From Flavobacteriaceae bacterium PS02336 (lineage in GTDB: Bacteria; Bacteroidota; Bacteroidia; Flavobacteriales; Flavobacteriaceae): 64,000 nucleotides of DNA. The position numbers and the translations under genes were made by a program. The DNA lies in NCBI GenBank assembly GCA_029960065.1, contig JASCOF010000002.1:434001-498000 (forward strand), written 5' to 3'. The notes under the pieces were generated by a model. That model saw only the letters and a list, made by a program, of their open reading frames with translations. It had not been told where the DNA came from and searched no databases. Positions 18,116-27,300 of the stretch are shown piece after piece; positions within the stretch are counted from its first letter, which is position 1; every line of letters begins with the position of its first letter.

Positions 18116-19666
18116 TTAAGCAACAGCTTTCTTAGGCTTTAGATTATAAGCAACATATAATGAAATTGATGCCAAGAAAATCCAGAATACATCGATAAAG
18201 AAAATTTGAATCTTATTATGCATGAAAGAAGTCCAAAACCATTCTCCTGAAACAATTCCGTTTGTAACTGGAATTAAAAATCCTAAAATACTTCCTGAAA
18301 TCAAACAGAATTTATTGGTAAAAGCATCATTCTTTTTGATGATAAAGAAAATAGCAAGTATTAACCATCCGCCAAAATAAAGCGTAAATAAATTGGATTG
18401 GCTTAATGGATAGAAAATTTTACTGCCAATAAAAGCCAAAGCTGTAATTGGATACATGCTTAAGCAGATTGCTAGATAAATACGAACAACCGCTGCATTG
18501 AAACGTCTTTTCTTTTCTGGGATATTATTTTTTTGTCTCGCAACGAGCCAAATCATAACTCCAGAAATGATTACAAAACAAGTTATAATTCCTAAAATAA
18601 AGCTAACGATTTTTAAAGCATATCCGCCATAATCGCCAAAATGGATTCGGTATAAAACGTTTTTTACAACATCCAAATAACTGGTTTGAGAGATTGGATC
18701 TTTTTTAGCAATTTCTTTTCCATCAGCAATTCTGTAAACTACTTTTCCAATTCCGGTAAATTTTTTGTGACTTAAAAGTTCACCTTCAACCAAAACGTGC
18801 ATATTGGCATCGCCATAATTTTGAATAAAAACGCGGGTAATTTCAAAATCAGACCAATTCTTTTTTGTTTTGGCAACAATCTCGTCAATATTAAAAGGAT
18901 TAGCCAGTTTTTTGTTTTCGAATTTATAATCAGGATCGGTGTATTCTAATTCTTTATACAGTTTGTCTTGATCTCCATTATACAAAGCCATTACTGCTGG
19001 CGCAACAATAAGAAGTTTTATCATGAAGAAAGCACCTGTAACAGCATAAACAAATTGAAAAGGCAGGCCAATCATTCCTAATGCCGTATGAGCATCGGTC
19101 CAAAGAGTCTTCAATTTTTCTTTTGGACGAAACATATAAAAGTTTGATACAATCTTGTTCCAGTGCAATAATACTCCTGTTACAATAGCAAATAAGAAAA
19201 ACAAAGCAGTAAAACCAGATAAATAATATCCGACAGGATATGGGATCTGTGCAAAGAAATGCAGTCGGTATAAAAGTTCACCTAAAGAATAAGATTCTTC
19301 ATAGGTGAAAGATTTAAAGTTTTTGGTATTTAAATAGAAAAATTGTCCTTCTTGTTGTTTTTTTGGAGCCAAGGTATCTTTGGTACCTTCCATATAAACA
19401 GCTACTCTTTCTTCGGTTGAAGGTTTAGAGATCGTGATATTTCTTCCGTGCAAAACATATTTTTCATCCAAATGCTTTAGCGCTTTGTTATAGTCTAATT
19501 GGATTTCTCTTGTGATTGCTGTAGATTCACTTCTTTCCCAATTGATGATTTCATCTCTAAAAAAAGAAAAAGACCCAGCAAAGAAAATTACAAAAAGAGC
19601 TACACTGATAACGATTCCGCTGACAGTATGTGTGTGAAAATAGATATTGTAATGACGGTTATTCAT
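18116..19666 (-). CDS. PepSY-associated TM protein (PiuB-like)
   Basis: Larger PepSY_TM family member, 516 residues, with more predicted membrane helices than the 370-residue paralogue. Typical histidine-bearing segments are NIYFHTHTVSGIVISVA (near 10), LLYRLHFFAQIPYPVGYYLS (near 135), WTDAHTALGMIGLPFQ (near 190) and RIHFGDYGGYALK (near 340). The start of the downstream-most helix set suggests an extra C-terminal membrane module. Five bases separate it from the DUF3649-like gene upstream. In proteobacteria this family sits beside TonB siderophore receptors with DUF3649 and DUF3325 proteins, exactly the set found here. Confidence 0.9.
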   Translation of the reverse strand: MNNRHYNIYFHTHTVSGIVISVALFVIFFAGSFSFFRDEIINWERSESTAITREIQLDYNKALKHLDEKYVLHGRNITISKPSTEERVAVYMEGTKDTLAPKKQQEGQFFYLNTKNFKSFTYEESYSLGELLYRLHFFAQIPYPVGYYLSGFTALFFLFAIVTGVLLHWNKIVSNFYMFRPKEKLKTLWTDAHTALGMIGLPFQFVYAVTGAFFMIKLLIVAPAVMALYNGDQDKLYKELEYTDPDYKFENKKLANPFNIDEIVAKTKKNWSDFEITRVFIQNYGDANMHVLVEGELLSHKKFTGIGKVVYRIADGKEIAKKDPISQTSYLDVVKNVLYRIHFGDYGGYALKIVSFILGIITCFVIISGVMIWLVARQKNNIPEKKRRFNAAVVRIYLAICLSMYPITALAFIGSKIFYPLSQSNLFTLYFGGWLILAIFFIIKKNDAFTNKFCLISGSILGFLIPVTNGIVSGEWFWTSFMHNKIQIFFIDVFWIFLASISLYVAYNLKPKKAVA

Positions 19667-19671
19667 AAATA

Positions 19672-19974
19672 TTATTGTGCCGTATGATTATAAGTTTGAC
19701 CAAGATAAATAAATAGACAAAAAAGCAATGTCAGCAGTATATAGATTCCCCATATTTTCCAGCCGCTTTTAGCTAAAAAGGCAATTACCATTAATGCTAC
19801 CCAGACAATAAAACCAGTAAAAGCTGTTGTAATAAGTATTTCTGCGCGATTAAACCAAGCTGCTAGTGCTAAATGAAAAGTGACAGATACAAAGTATCCT
19901 CCTAAAATAGCAGCAGTTATTTTGGAAAATCGAGGCCAAAAAGCAGGATTTAAATATTTTGAATTAGCTGGCAT
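19672..19974 (-). CDS. Small membrane protein, DUF3649-like (iron uptake)
   Basis: Protein of 100 residues with about three hydrophobic helices. The pattern RFSKITAAILGGYFVSVTF near the N-terminus, then a helix around IVWVALMVIAFLAKSG and a last helix, resembles DUF3649 iron-uptake accessory proteins. The assignment rests partly on the neighbourhood. It is 19 bases downstream of the DUF3325-like gene and 5 bases upstream of the PepSY gene. No catalytic residues are evident. Confidence 0.7.
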   Translation of the reverse strand: MPANSKYLNPAFWPRFSKITAAILGGYFVSVTFHLALAAWFNRAEILITTAFTGFIVWVALMVIAFLAKSGWKIWGIYILLTLLFCLFIYLGQTYNHTAQ

Positions 19975-19993
19975 GTTATAATTTAAGATAGTG

Positions 19994-20326
19994 TTAGTTA
20001 TAATAAAACTCTAGTAATGCAATAAAAAGCAGTAATGCTAAGAGTGCTTTACTGTTTACTTTTTTTAAAGGACTAAGAATAATGATTAAACTTCCAACAG
20101 TCATTAGCTGAATAAAAAACATCAAAGTGCCGCAGCCTAAAGATTTTGTAAAAAGCCACATTAGATAAGCAGATAACAAAAGTGCTAATCCGATGATTTT
20201 TGTTTGTTTTGGATTTTTCTGCATCCATTTCTCAAAACCTAGATCATACGATAAAACCGCTCTTTTTGAAGTGTAATAAAGAGTATAAAAAGCTAGAAAA
20301 ACGATAAGGCTGGCTATTGTAATCAT
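19994..20326 (-). CDS. Small membrane protein, DUF3325-like
   Basis: Protein of 110 residues with a helix at each end and two in the middle. A short cytoplasmic-looking segment SKRAVLSYDLGFEKWMQKNP follows the first helix, as in DUF3325 proteins. In other phyla DUF3325 genes accompany PepSY_TM and TonB siderophore receptor genes. It starts 18 bases below a hairpin that ends the receptor gene, so it may depend on read-through from the receptor promoter. Confidence 0.65.
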   Translation of the reverse strand: MITIASLIVFLAFYTLYYTSKRAVLSYDLGFEKWMQKNPKQTKIIGLALLLSAYLMWLFTKSLGCGTLMFFIQLMTVGSLIIILSPLKKVNSKALLALLLFIALLEFYYN

Positions 20327-20337
20327 AATCTTTAAAA

Positions 20338-20373
20338 TTTAAAAAACACCTTTCTCTTAAAAGAAAGGTGTTT
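20338..20373 (-). terminator. Hairpin after the TonB receptor gene
   Basis: Twelve-base-pair perfect stem AAACACCTTTCT / AGAAAGGTGTTT with a six-base loop, followed on the minus strand by six T. It lies between the receptor stop codon (20387) and the DUF3325-like gene (20326), so it likely lowers expression of the downstream membrane genes relative to the receptor. Confidence 0.8.
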
Positions 20374-20386
20374 AGAATGTTTTTTA

Positions 20387-22867
20387 TTAAAATCTGTATG
20401 AGAAGTTTGCAGCAACAGTTCTCATGTTTCTCGGATGAATTGTAGACCAACCATCGTAAGTATCAACATTAGCAATATTGTCTAATTTTAATGTCAAAGT
20501 GTATTTTTCTGTTCCGTAAAATATAGATGAATTTAAAACAGTGTAAGATGGTAATGAAAATCGACCAACAAGATTTCTGTTCATAATAAAGTTTTTGTCG
20601 GCATAATTCCCTCCAAAACCTAAACCAAAACCTTGTAAATCACCTTCAGGGAATTTATAACTTGCCCAAAGATTTGCTAAGTTTCTTGGTCCAGAACTTT
20701 CAGGTCTTTGTCCCACGAAAGAAGGATCTCCTGCATTTAACACAGCATCAACATAGCTGTATCCTGCTACAATGTTTAATCCGTTAACTGGACTTGCAAC
20801 GAATTCTGCTTCAAAACCTTTGTTTCTTTGTGCTCCATCTTGAAAAGCAGTTTGAGTTGTAGCACCGTAAATTACGTAAACTTGATCTTTTACTTGAATA
20901 TCATAGTAGCTGAATGTAGCGTAAAGTCTATCTTTAAATAGATTTAATTTTGTTCCAACTTCGAATTGGTTTGCGTGCTCTGGTCTAAAAGTTCTTGGAC
21001 GACTAGTTCCGTCTGTTAAAATTTCTGTTACAGGAGCAGAATTAGCAAAACCATCCATATAGTTAGCGAAAATCGAAACTTTATCAAGAATTGGCTGGTA
21101 AACTAAACCAAATTTAGGAGAAAAAGCAGTTTGGTTAAAATCGTCTGATTTTACTGCCACATTTCCAGCAGTTACAAAACGGTCAACACGTAAACTTGCC
21201 ATTGCAGATAAAGCTGGAGTAAAGTTAAATACGTCAGAAACATAAGCGCTGTACACTTCTTGTTTTGTTCTGTTCATACTAATTCCTGCCTGTGCGATAA
21301 GAGCATCAGTCCCAGCTTTAGTTAAATTTCCATTATCACCGTTTGTAATATATTTAGTTGGATCAGTAATTCCGTAAAGATATTGGTTCACAGTTGCTAC
21401 ATCAAGATTTCCGATGTAAATATTACCGTTTGACACATAATTTGAGCTATTATCAATCACACCTCTATTAAAATAATCTAAACCAGCAACAATTCTATTT
21501 CGCATGTTTCCGATTTTGAAATCACCAATAAAGTTTTGCTGAATGTCAGTTGTTAGTGTTGTTGAATTTTGGTAATTCATAGAACGTCCTAAAACAATTC
21601 CTTCACTAATTTCATCTGGTGCGTATTGAGTGCCTTCATATAAATAACTGTAATATCCATCAGATGAAGATGAACCTCTTGAAACTACCGTTTGAGAACT
21701 CCACTGATCATTGAATTTATAATTCATCTGAGCTTGAAGATTGTAAGAAGGAGTTTCGATTGCTAATTCGTTACTGGTGTAAGAACGTTTGTTATCGTAA
21801 CCTAATTCATCCATATTATGAACTCTTAATACAGCACCTCTATCTAAAAACAGCATAGTAGGGTTAGTCTGTTTGTTGTTCATGAATTCTGTATTAATGA
21901 AAAACGAAAGCTTGTCATTTACTTGGTAAGATAGCGATGGAGCAAAAAAGAATGATTTTTTGAATCCAGCATCTTGAAAACTATTTTCAGTGTGGTAAGC
22001 TGTATTTACACGGAAATTGATTTTGTGCTCATCGTCAACTGGAGTGTTTACATCAGCAGTAACTCTGTTTAAACCATTGCTTCCAGCAGTGTAGCTAACC
22101 TCTCCGCCAAAATGGTCATAAGGTTTTTTTGTAGTTAAGTTGATTAAACCTCCATAAGAGATTAAACTGCTTCCGAATAAAGTTCCAGATGGTCCTTTGA
22201 TTACTTCAATTTTATCAATGTTAGCAGGATCTAAACCTCCGTTTGATAATCCAGGTAATCCGTTGATCATAGTTGGCTGAACAGCGAATCCTCTTAAAGA
22301 GAAATATCCTGCTCCATCACCTCCACGACCTGTAGAAGCCCAAAGTGGTGTTAATCCTGGAGCATTTTTAAGTGCATCATCAATATTTGTAACTACTTGT
22401 TCTTTTAAAAGTTCGCTTGTAATAGTAGTATAAACTTGTGGGTTTTCAAGATTTTTAAGAGGTAATCTTGATACTTGCTGTGTTTCTTTACGAGCTAATG
22501 GATTTTTACGGTTACCATTTACTACAATTTCATTTAGTTCCTCAGAATTTGCGCTGATTTTAAAATCTTCGATTATAGAATCACCACCTCTAAGTGTAAC
22601 GCTTTTTTCTTTAGAAGAATATCCAATTCCAGAAACTCTAATTACATAGTTTCCGGCTTTAATGTTTTTAATTTCATAAAAACCATTTTCATCTGTAACA
22701 GTTCCTATTTTTGTTCCTTTTAATACTACAGAAACATTGTCTGCGGCTTCGCTGTTTGTTAAGCTGATTTGACCTTTAATAGTCGCTTTTTCTTGAGCCA
22801 AAGCAGATACGCTGGTCAATAGAGCAAAGCAAAAACTCAAAAAGGAAATGGTAAATCTATATTTCAT
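20387..22867 (-). CDS. TonB-dependent siderophore receptor
   Basis: Outer-membrane ferric-siderophore receptor of 826 residues. A signal peptide (first ~24 residues, ending ALAQ) is followed by a CarboxypepD_reg-like beta-sandwich (about 28-105), which is typical of Bacteroidota receptors. Then come a plug domain (about 135-245, with DALKNAPGLTP and GPSGTLFGSS) and a 22-strand barrel ending in the terminal aromatic motif NFSYRF. The substrate cannot be read from sequence. Its neighbours (PepSY_TM, DUF3325, DUF3649) support iron uptake. Confidence 0.93.
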   Translation of the reverse strand: MKYRFTISFLSFCFALLTSVSALAQEKATIKGQISLTNSEAADNVSVVLKGTKIGTVTDENGFYEIKNIKAGNYVIRVSGIGYSSKEKSVTLRGGDSIIEDFKISANSEELNEIVVNGNRKNPLARKETQQVSRLPLKNLENPQVYTTITSELLKEQVVTNIDDALKNAPGLTPLWASTGRGGDGAGYFSLRGFAVQPTMINGLPGLSNGGLDPANIDKIEVIKGPSGTLFGSSLISYGGLINLTTKKPYDHFGGEVSYTAGSNGLNRVTADVNTPVDDEHKINFRVNTAYHTENSFQDAGFKKSFFFAPSLSYQVNDKLSFFINTEFMNNKQTNPTMLFLDRGAVLRVHNMDELGYDNKRSYTSNELAIETPSYNLQAQMNYKFNDQWSSQTVVSRGSSSSDGYYSYLYEGTQYAPDEISEGIVLGRSMNYQNSTTLTTDIQQNFIGDFKIGNMRNRIVAGLDYFNRGVIDNSSNYVSNGNIYIGNLDVATVNQYLYGITDPTKYITNGDNGNLTKAGTDALIAQAGISMNRTKQEVYSAYVSDVFNFTPALSAMASLRVDRFVTAGNVAVKSDDFNQTAFSPKFGLVYQPILDKVSIFANYMDGFANSAPVTEILTDGTSRPRTFRPEHANQFEVGTKLNLFKDRLYATFSYYDIQVKDQVYVIYGATTQTAFQDGAQRNKGFEAEFVASPVNGLNIVAGYSYVDAVLNAGDPSFVGQRPESSGPRNLANLWASYKFPEGDLQGFGLGFGGNYADKNFIMNRNLVGRFSLPSYTVLNSSIFYGTEKYTLTLKLDNIANVDTYDGWSTIHPRNMRTVAANFSYRF

Positions 22868-22894
22868 TTTTATTTAGAATTGATTTTAATAGCG

Positions 22895-22925
22895 CAAATG
22901 TAGTAGTTGATCGCTAATAATACAA
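22895..22925 (-). promoter_or_regulatory. Promoter of the TonB receptor gene
   Basis: TTG (minus strand, 22923-22925), 20-base spacer and TACATTTG (22895-22902) match the Bacteroidota consensus. The predicted leader is about 20 bases. Confidence 0.6.
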
Positions 22926-22932
22926 GCTATCC

Positions 22933-22949
22933 TTATTTATTCTAAATAA
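22933..22949. promoter_or_regulatory. Candidate iron-responsive operator
   Basis: Perfect 7-3-7 palindrome TTATTTA-TTC-TAAATAA directly upstream of the -33 element of the receptor promoter. A second TTTAGAAT-containing stretch (22871-22880) lies between -7 and the ATG. Fur-family operators are often AT-rich 7-1-7 palindromes, so a Fur-type role is plausible but unproven. Confidence 0.35.
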
Positions 22950-23021
22950 AATTTTTTTTAAAGGGTAAAATTTACGTTTGTTTAAAAAATTAACATCTTA
23001 AGCTAAAATTAAGACGATATT

Positions 23022-23058
23022 AAGAAAAAAAAACCTGTTCAAATTAATGAACAGGTTT
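23022..23058 (-). terminator. Terminator of sucAB
   Basis: Eleven-base-pair stem AAACCTGTTCA / TGAACAGGTTT with a six-base loop (23031-23058). On the minus strand it runs into a T-rich tract. It lies 26 bases beyond the sucB stop codon. Confidence 0.85.
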
Positions 23059-23084
23059 CTAAGTATTGTTGAAAATTATTACAA

Positions 23085-24332
23085 TTACAATTCTAAAGCA
23101 CGTTTAGCATCGCCATTCATTAATAATTCTACTGGGTTTTCTAAAGCTTCTTTAACAGCAACTAAGAAACCAACAGACTCACGTCCGTCAATAATTCTGT
23201 GATCGTAAGAAAGTGCAACGTACATCATTGGGTGAATTTCAACCTTTCCGTTTACAGCAATCGGGCGCTCAATAATATTGTGCATTCCTAAAATTCCTGA
23301 TTGAGGAGGGTTGATGATTGGAGTAGATAACATACTTCCAAAAACACCACCATTTGTAATTGTGAAAGTTCCTCCAGTCATATCATCAACTGTAATTTGA
23401 CCATCACGAGCTCTTAAAGCTAATCTTTTGATTTCAGCTTCAATTCCACGGAAAGTCAATAATTCAGCATTACGAACAACAGGAACCATTAATCCTTTTG
23501 GTCCAGAAACTGCAATAGAGATGTCAGCAAAATCGTAAGCGATTTTGTAATCACCATCCATCATTGAGTTCACATCTGGATATAATTCTAAAGCTCTCGT
23601 AACTGCTTTTGTAAAAAATGACATGAAACCTAAACCTAAACCACCATGTTTAGCTTTGAAAGCATCTTTGTATTCATTACGAATTTGGTTAATTGGCGTC
23701 ATGTTTACTTCGTTGAAAGTAGTAAGCATAGCTGTTTCGTTTTTAGCCGAAACTAATCTTTCTGCTACTTTACGACGTAACATAGATAATTTTGTACGCT
23801 CAGTTCCACGGCTTCCACCAGTTGGAGTTCCCATAGAAGGCACTGCATTTACAGCATCGTCTTTAGTGATTCTTCCTCCTTTACCAGTTCCTGAAACTGT
23901 TGCTGGAGCAATATTTTTCTCGTCTAATATTTTTCTTGCTGCAGGAGATGGAGTTCCAGCTGCATAACTTGTAGCTGCTGGAGCTGCTTTTGGAGCTTCA
24001 GCTTTTACTTCTGCCTTTGGAGCTTCCGCTTTCGGTGCTTCCGCTTTTGGAGCCTCAGCCGCTGGAGCCGCTGGTGCATCACCTGCTGGTTTTGCAGCAT
24101 CTGTATCAATTAAACAAACTACAGCACCAACTGCTACTGTATCACCTTCTTCAGCTTTTAGTGTAATTACACCGCTCATTTCAGCAGGTAACTCAAGAGT
24201 AGCTTTATCTGAATCAACTTCAGCAATAGCCTGATCTTTTTCTACATAATCTCCGTCTTTTACTAACCAAGTTGCAATTTCAACTTCTTTTATTGATTCC
24301 CCTGGTGATGGGACTTTCATTTCTAAAATCAT
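23085..24332 (-). CDS. sucB: Dihydrolipoyl succinyltransferase (2-oxoglutarate dehydrogenase E2)
   Basis: Core E2 subunit of the 2-oxoglutarate dehydrogenase complex of the TCA cycle, 415 residues. It has one N-terminal lipoyl domain with the lipoylated lysine in [10 protein letters not shown] (near 43), a long Ala/Pro/Lys/Glu linker with repeated AEAPK units (about 85-125), a peripheral-subunit-binding domain ([13 protein letters not shown], near 130), and the catalytic domain with the active site [10 protein letters not shown] (near 380). It follows sucA by 77 bases; that spacer holds a palindromic repeat. Confidence 0.97.
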   Translation of the reverse strand: MILEMKVPSPGESIKEVEIATWLVKDGDYVEKDQAIAEVDSDKATLELPAEMSGVITLKAEEGDTVAVGAVVCLIDTDAAKPAGDAPAAPAAEAPKAEAPKAEAPKAEVKAEAPKAAPAATSYAAGTPSPAARKILDEKNIAPATVSGTGKGGRITKDDAVNAVPSMGTPTGGSRGTERTKLSMLRRKVAERLVSAKNETAMLTTFNEVNMTPINQIRNEYKDAFKAKHGGLGLGFMSFFTKAVTRALELYPDVNSMMDGDYKIAYDFADISIAVSGPKGLMVPVVRNAELLTFRGIEAEIKRLALRARDGQITVDDMTGGTFTITNGGVFGSMLSTPIINPPQSGILGMHNIIERPIAVNGKVEIHPMMYVALSYDHRIIDGRESVGFLVAVKEALENPVELLMNGDAKRALEL

Positions 24333-24359
24333 CTTATTTCTTTGTTTAAGGTTTTTATG

Positions 24360-24391
24360 GTTTCAGTCCCGATAGTTATCGGGATTGAAAC
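24360..24391. repeat. Palindromic element between sucB and sucA
   Basis: Palindrome CCCGATAGTTATCGGG with flanks GTTTCAG and ATTGAAAC. It is the sister copy of the element at 7354-7385 and also lies inside an operon, directly after the E1 stop codon. Confidence 0.75.
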
Positions 24392-24409
24392 TTGAAACAA
24401 TTTTTTTAA

Positions 24410-27184
24410 TTATCTAAATAAATTTTTATCGAATACCATTCTAATTGCATCTGCGTGACGACGTTTTGCACGTGTGTAACTTCCTGATGCAGGAGCAGAA
24501 TATGCTTTTAATGAAGCTAATCTCCATTGTACAAGATCAAAGTTCATTAACATAAAGCTGTAAGCTCCCATGTTTTTAGGTTCTTCTTGCGCCCAAACAT
24601 AATCATCTGCATTTGGATATTGTGCAATTATTTCTTTAATCTGCTCAACTGGGAAAGGGAATAATTGTTCGATACGAACTACCGCAACATCATTTCTTCC
24701 GTTGTTTTCTCTTTCAGCTACAATGTCATAGTAGAATTTACCAGTAACAAAAACTAATGTTTTTACCTTCTTTTTATCTACTGTATTGTCATCAATTGTT
24801 TCTTGGAAACTTCCGTTTGCTAACTCTTCAACTGTAGATACGCATCTTGGATCACGCAATAAACTTTTTGGAGAGAAAACAACCAATGGTTTACGGAAAT
24901 TCGTTTTCATTTGTCTTCTTAACAAGTGGAAGAAGTTAGCAGGAGTTGTACAGTCTGCAACATACATATTATGTCTTGCGCAAAGTTGTAAGTAACGCTC
25001 CATTCTTGCAGAAGAGTGTTCTGCACCTTGTCCTTCGTATCCGTGAGGCAACAATAAAACAATACCGTTTTGGTTGTTCCATTTGTCTTCTCCACAAGAA
25101 ATATATTGGTCAATCATGATTTGAGCTCCGTTAGAGAAATCTCCAAACTGTGCTTCCCAGATTGTTAAGGCTTTTGGATTTGCTAATGCATATCCGTAAT
25201 CAAAACCTAAAACACCATATTCTGATAAAAGTGAATTGAATACGCCAAATTTTCCTTTTTTGTTTTCGATAGCATCTAATAGAATTACTTCTTCTTCAGA
25301 ATCTTCTACTTTCACAACAGCATGACGGTGAGAGAATGTACCACGCTCAACATCTTGTCCAGAAATACGAACATCAAATCCTTCTGTTAAAAGTGAACCG
25401 TAAGCCAAAGCTTCTGCAGTTCCCCAATCCAGTGTATTGTTGTCGTAACCCGCTTTTCTATCTGTAACAATTTTAGTTATTTTATTGATAAACTTTTTAT
25501 CTGCAGGTAAAGTTGAGATTGTATTGATGATAGAATCTAATCCTTCTTTAGCAAAAGTAGTATCCACTTTTTGAAGCATTTGTGTATCAGTTACCTGAAC
25601 AAATCCGTCCCATTCGTTTTTCATGAATGGAGTAATGATGGTCAAATCTTTTTTACGAGAAGCTTCTAAGTTTTCTTCTAAAGCAGATTTGTACTGTTTT
25701 TCTAAACCATTTACATAAGATGCATCGATTACGCCTTCTGATAATAATTTCTCAGCGTAGATGTCTCTTGGGTTTTTATGTTTAGCAATGATTTTATATA
25801 AAACCGGCTGCGTAAAACGAGGTTCATCACCTTCGTTATGTCCGTATTTTCTATATCCTAATAAGTCAATAAATACGTCACGTCCAAACTGCATTCTGTA
25901 GTCTAATGCAAAAGTTACAGCGTGTACAACAGCTTCAGCATCGTCAGCATTAACGTGTAATACCGGAGATAAAGTTACTTTAGCAACGTCTGTACAGTAT
26001 GTTGAAGAACGAGCGTCTAAGTAGTTAGTTGTAAATCCAACTTGGTTGTTGATTACTATGTGGATTGTTCCTCCAGTTTTGTAACCATCTAATTGTGCCA
26101 TCTGAATGATTTCATACAAAATACCTTGACCTGCAATTGCAGCATCTCCGTGAACGGCAATAGGTAATACTTTTGAGAAATCATCAGCATAATATTTATC
26201 TTGTTTTGCTCTTGTGATACCTTCAATTACAGCTCCAACCGTTTCTAAGTGAGAAGGGTTTGGTGCTAAATTGATATTGATGCTTTTTCCAGATCTTGTT
26301 TTTTTGTCAGCCGTAAGGCCTAAGTGGTATTTTACGTCACCATCAAAATATTCTTGATCGTAATCTTTACCGTCAAACTCACCAAAAATATCTTGAGTCG
26401 ATTTTCCGAAGATGTTTGCTAAAACGTTCAAACGGCCACGGTGAGCCATTCCCATTACGAATTGTTCAACACCTTTTTCAGCAGCTTGCTCGATCAAAGC
26501 GTCAAGAGCTGGAATGATAGATTCTCCACCTTCTAATGAGAAACGTTTTTGTCCAACATATTTAGTGTGAAGGAAGTTCTCAAAAGAAACAGCTTCGTTT
26601 AATTTGTCTAAGATGGTTTTCTTTTCTGCTGTAGAGAAATTAGGCTGATTTACATTTACAGCCAATTTATCCTGAATCCATTTTACAACGCCAGGATTTC
26701 TAATATACATATATTCAATACCAATATGCTGGCAGTAAATAGCTTTAAGGCGATTTACGATATCTTGTAAAGAAGATGGTGCCAATCCAATTGTTTGAGC
26801 AGCATCAAAAACAGTTGAAAGATCAGCTGCAGATAATCCGAAGTTTTCGATATCCAAAGTAGGAGATGAAGTTCTACGGTCACGAACAGGATTTGTTTTG
26901 GTAAATAAATGTCCGCGCGTACGGTATCCGTCAATTAATTTTAAAACGTTGAATTCTTTCTTTAGTTTTTCTGAAACTTGACTGTAATCTGTGTTGTCGC
27001 TAGTCACGTACTCAACGATAGTCTGCACTGGATTTTCGTCATTATAAGTCGTTTGTCCAAAGTCAAAACCTTGAAAGAAACTTCTCCAGCTAGGCTCAAC
27101 GCTGTCTGGGTTAACTAAATATTGATCGTATAATTGTGCAAAGAACTCGGTATGCGCTGCGTTTAAAAATGAAAACCTATCCAT
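24410..27184 (-). CDS. sucA: 2-oxoglutarate dehydrogenase E1
   Basis: Thiamine-diphosphate-dependent E1 that decarboxylates 2-oxoglutarate and passes succinyl to the E2 lipoyl arm, 924 residues. An N-terminal E2-binding helix (FLNAAHTEFFAQLYDQYL, first 25 residues) precedes the catalytic domain with MAHRGRLNVLAN (near 245), the ThDP/Mg motif HGDAAIAGQGILYE (near 345) and INNQVGFTT, then a transketolase-like pyrimidine domain and a C-terminal domain (EEPKNMGAYSFM, near 880). The start MDRFSFLN is chosen over an upstream in-frame ATG (27238), which would add 18 hydrophobic residues and run through the promoter. Confidence 0.97.
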   Translation of the reverse strand: MDRFSFLNAAHTEFFAQLYDQYLVNPDSVEPSWRSFFQGFDFGQTTYNDENPVQTIVEYVTSDNTDYSQVSEKLKKEFNVLKLIDGYRTRGHLFTKTNPVRDRRTSSPTLDIENFGLSAADLSTVFDAAQTIGLAPSSLQDIVNRLKAIYCQHIGIEYMYIRNPGVVKWIQDKLAVNVNQPNFSTAEKKTILDKLNEAVSFENFLHTKYVGQKRFSLEGGESIIPALDALIEQAAEKGVEQFVMGMAHRGRLNVLANIFGKSTQDIFGEFDGKDYDQEYFDGDVKYHLGLTADKKTRSGKSININLAPNPSHLETVGAVIEGITRAKQDKYYADDFSKVLPIAVHGDAAIAGQGILYEIIQMAQLDGYKTGGTIHIVINNQVGFTTNYLDARSSTYCTDVAKVTLSPVLHVNADDAEAVVHAVTFALDYRMQFGRDVFIDLLGYRKYGHNEGDEPRFTQPVLYKIIAKHKNPRDIYAEKLLSEGVIDASYVNGLEKQYKSALEENLEASRKKDLTIITPFMKNEWDGFVQVTDTQMLQKVDTTFAKEGLDSIINTISTLPADKKFINKITKIVTDRKAGYDNNTLDWGTAEALAYGSLLTEGFDVRISGQDVERGTFSHRHAVVKVEDSEEEVILLDAIENKKGKFGVFNSLLSEYGVLGFDYGYALANPKALTIWEAQFGDFSNGAQIMIDQYISCGEDKWNNQNGIVLLLPHGYEGQGAEHSSARMERYLQLCARHNMYVADCTTPANFFHLLRRQMKTNFRKPLVVFSPKSLLRDPRCVSTVEELANGSFQETIDDNTVDKKKVKTLVFVTGKFYYDIVAERENNGRNDVAVVRIEQLFPFPVEQIKEIIAQYPNADDYVWAQEEPKNMGAYSFMLMNFDLVQWRLASLKAYSAPASGSYTRAKRRHADAIRMVFDKNLFR

Positions 27185-27220
27185 AATATGAGTGAATATA
27201 CTTTTTGTTATATAGAAAGG

Positions 27221-27228
27221 CAAAAGTA
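27221..27228 (-). promoter_or_regulatory. Candidate -7 element of sucAB
   Basis: TACTTTTG on the minus strand, 37 bases before the chosen sucA ATG, fits TAnnTTTG. A good -33 TTG is not present at the normal spacing. Confidence 0.45.
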
Positions 27229-27254
27229 CAACAATCACATTTATTTAAATCTTT

Positions 27255-27278
27255 TTTTTACGTACTTTTACGTAAAAA
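27255..27278. promoter_or_regulatory. Inverted repeat in the sucA-barrel protein intergenic region
   Basis: Nine-base arms TTTTTACGT and ACGTAAAAA around a six-base spacer, between divergent genes and 23 bases before the ATG at 27301. Its place suggests an operator acting on one or both genes, but no regulator is known. Confidence 0.45.
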
Positions 27279-27300
27279 TTTGTTAAAATAAACGTTAACT

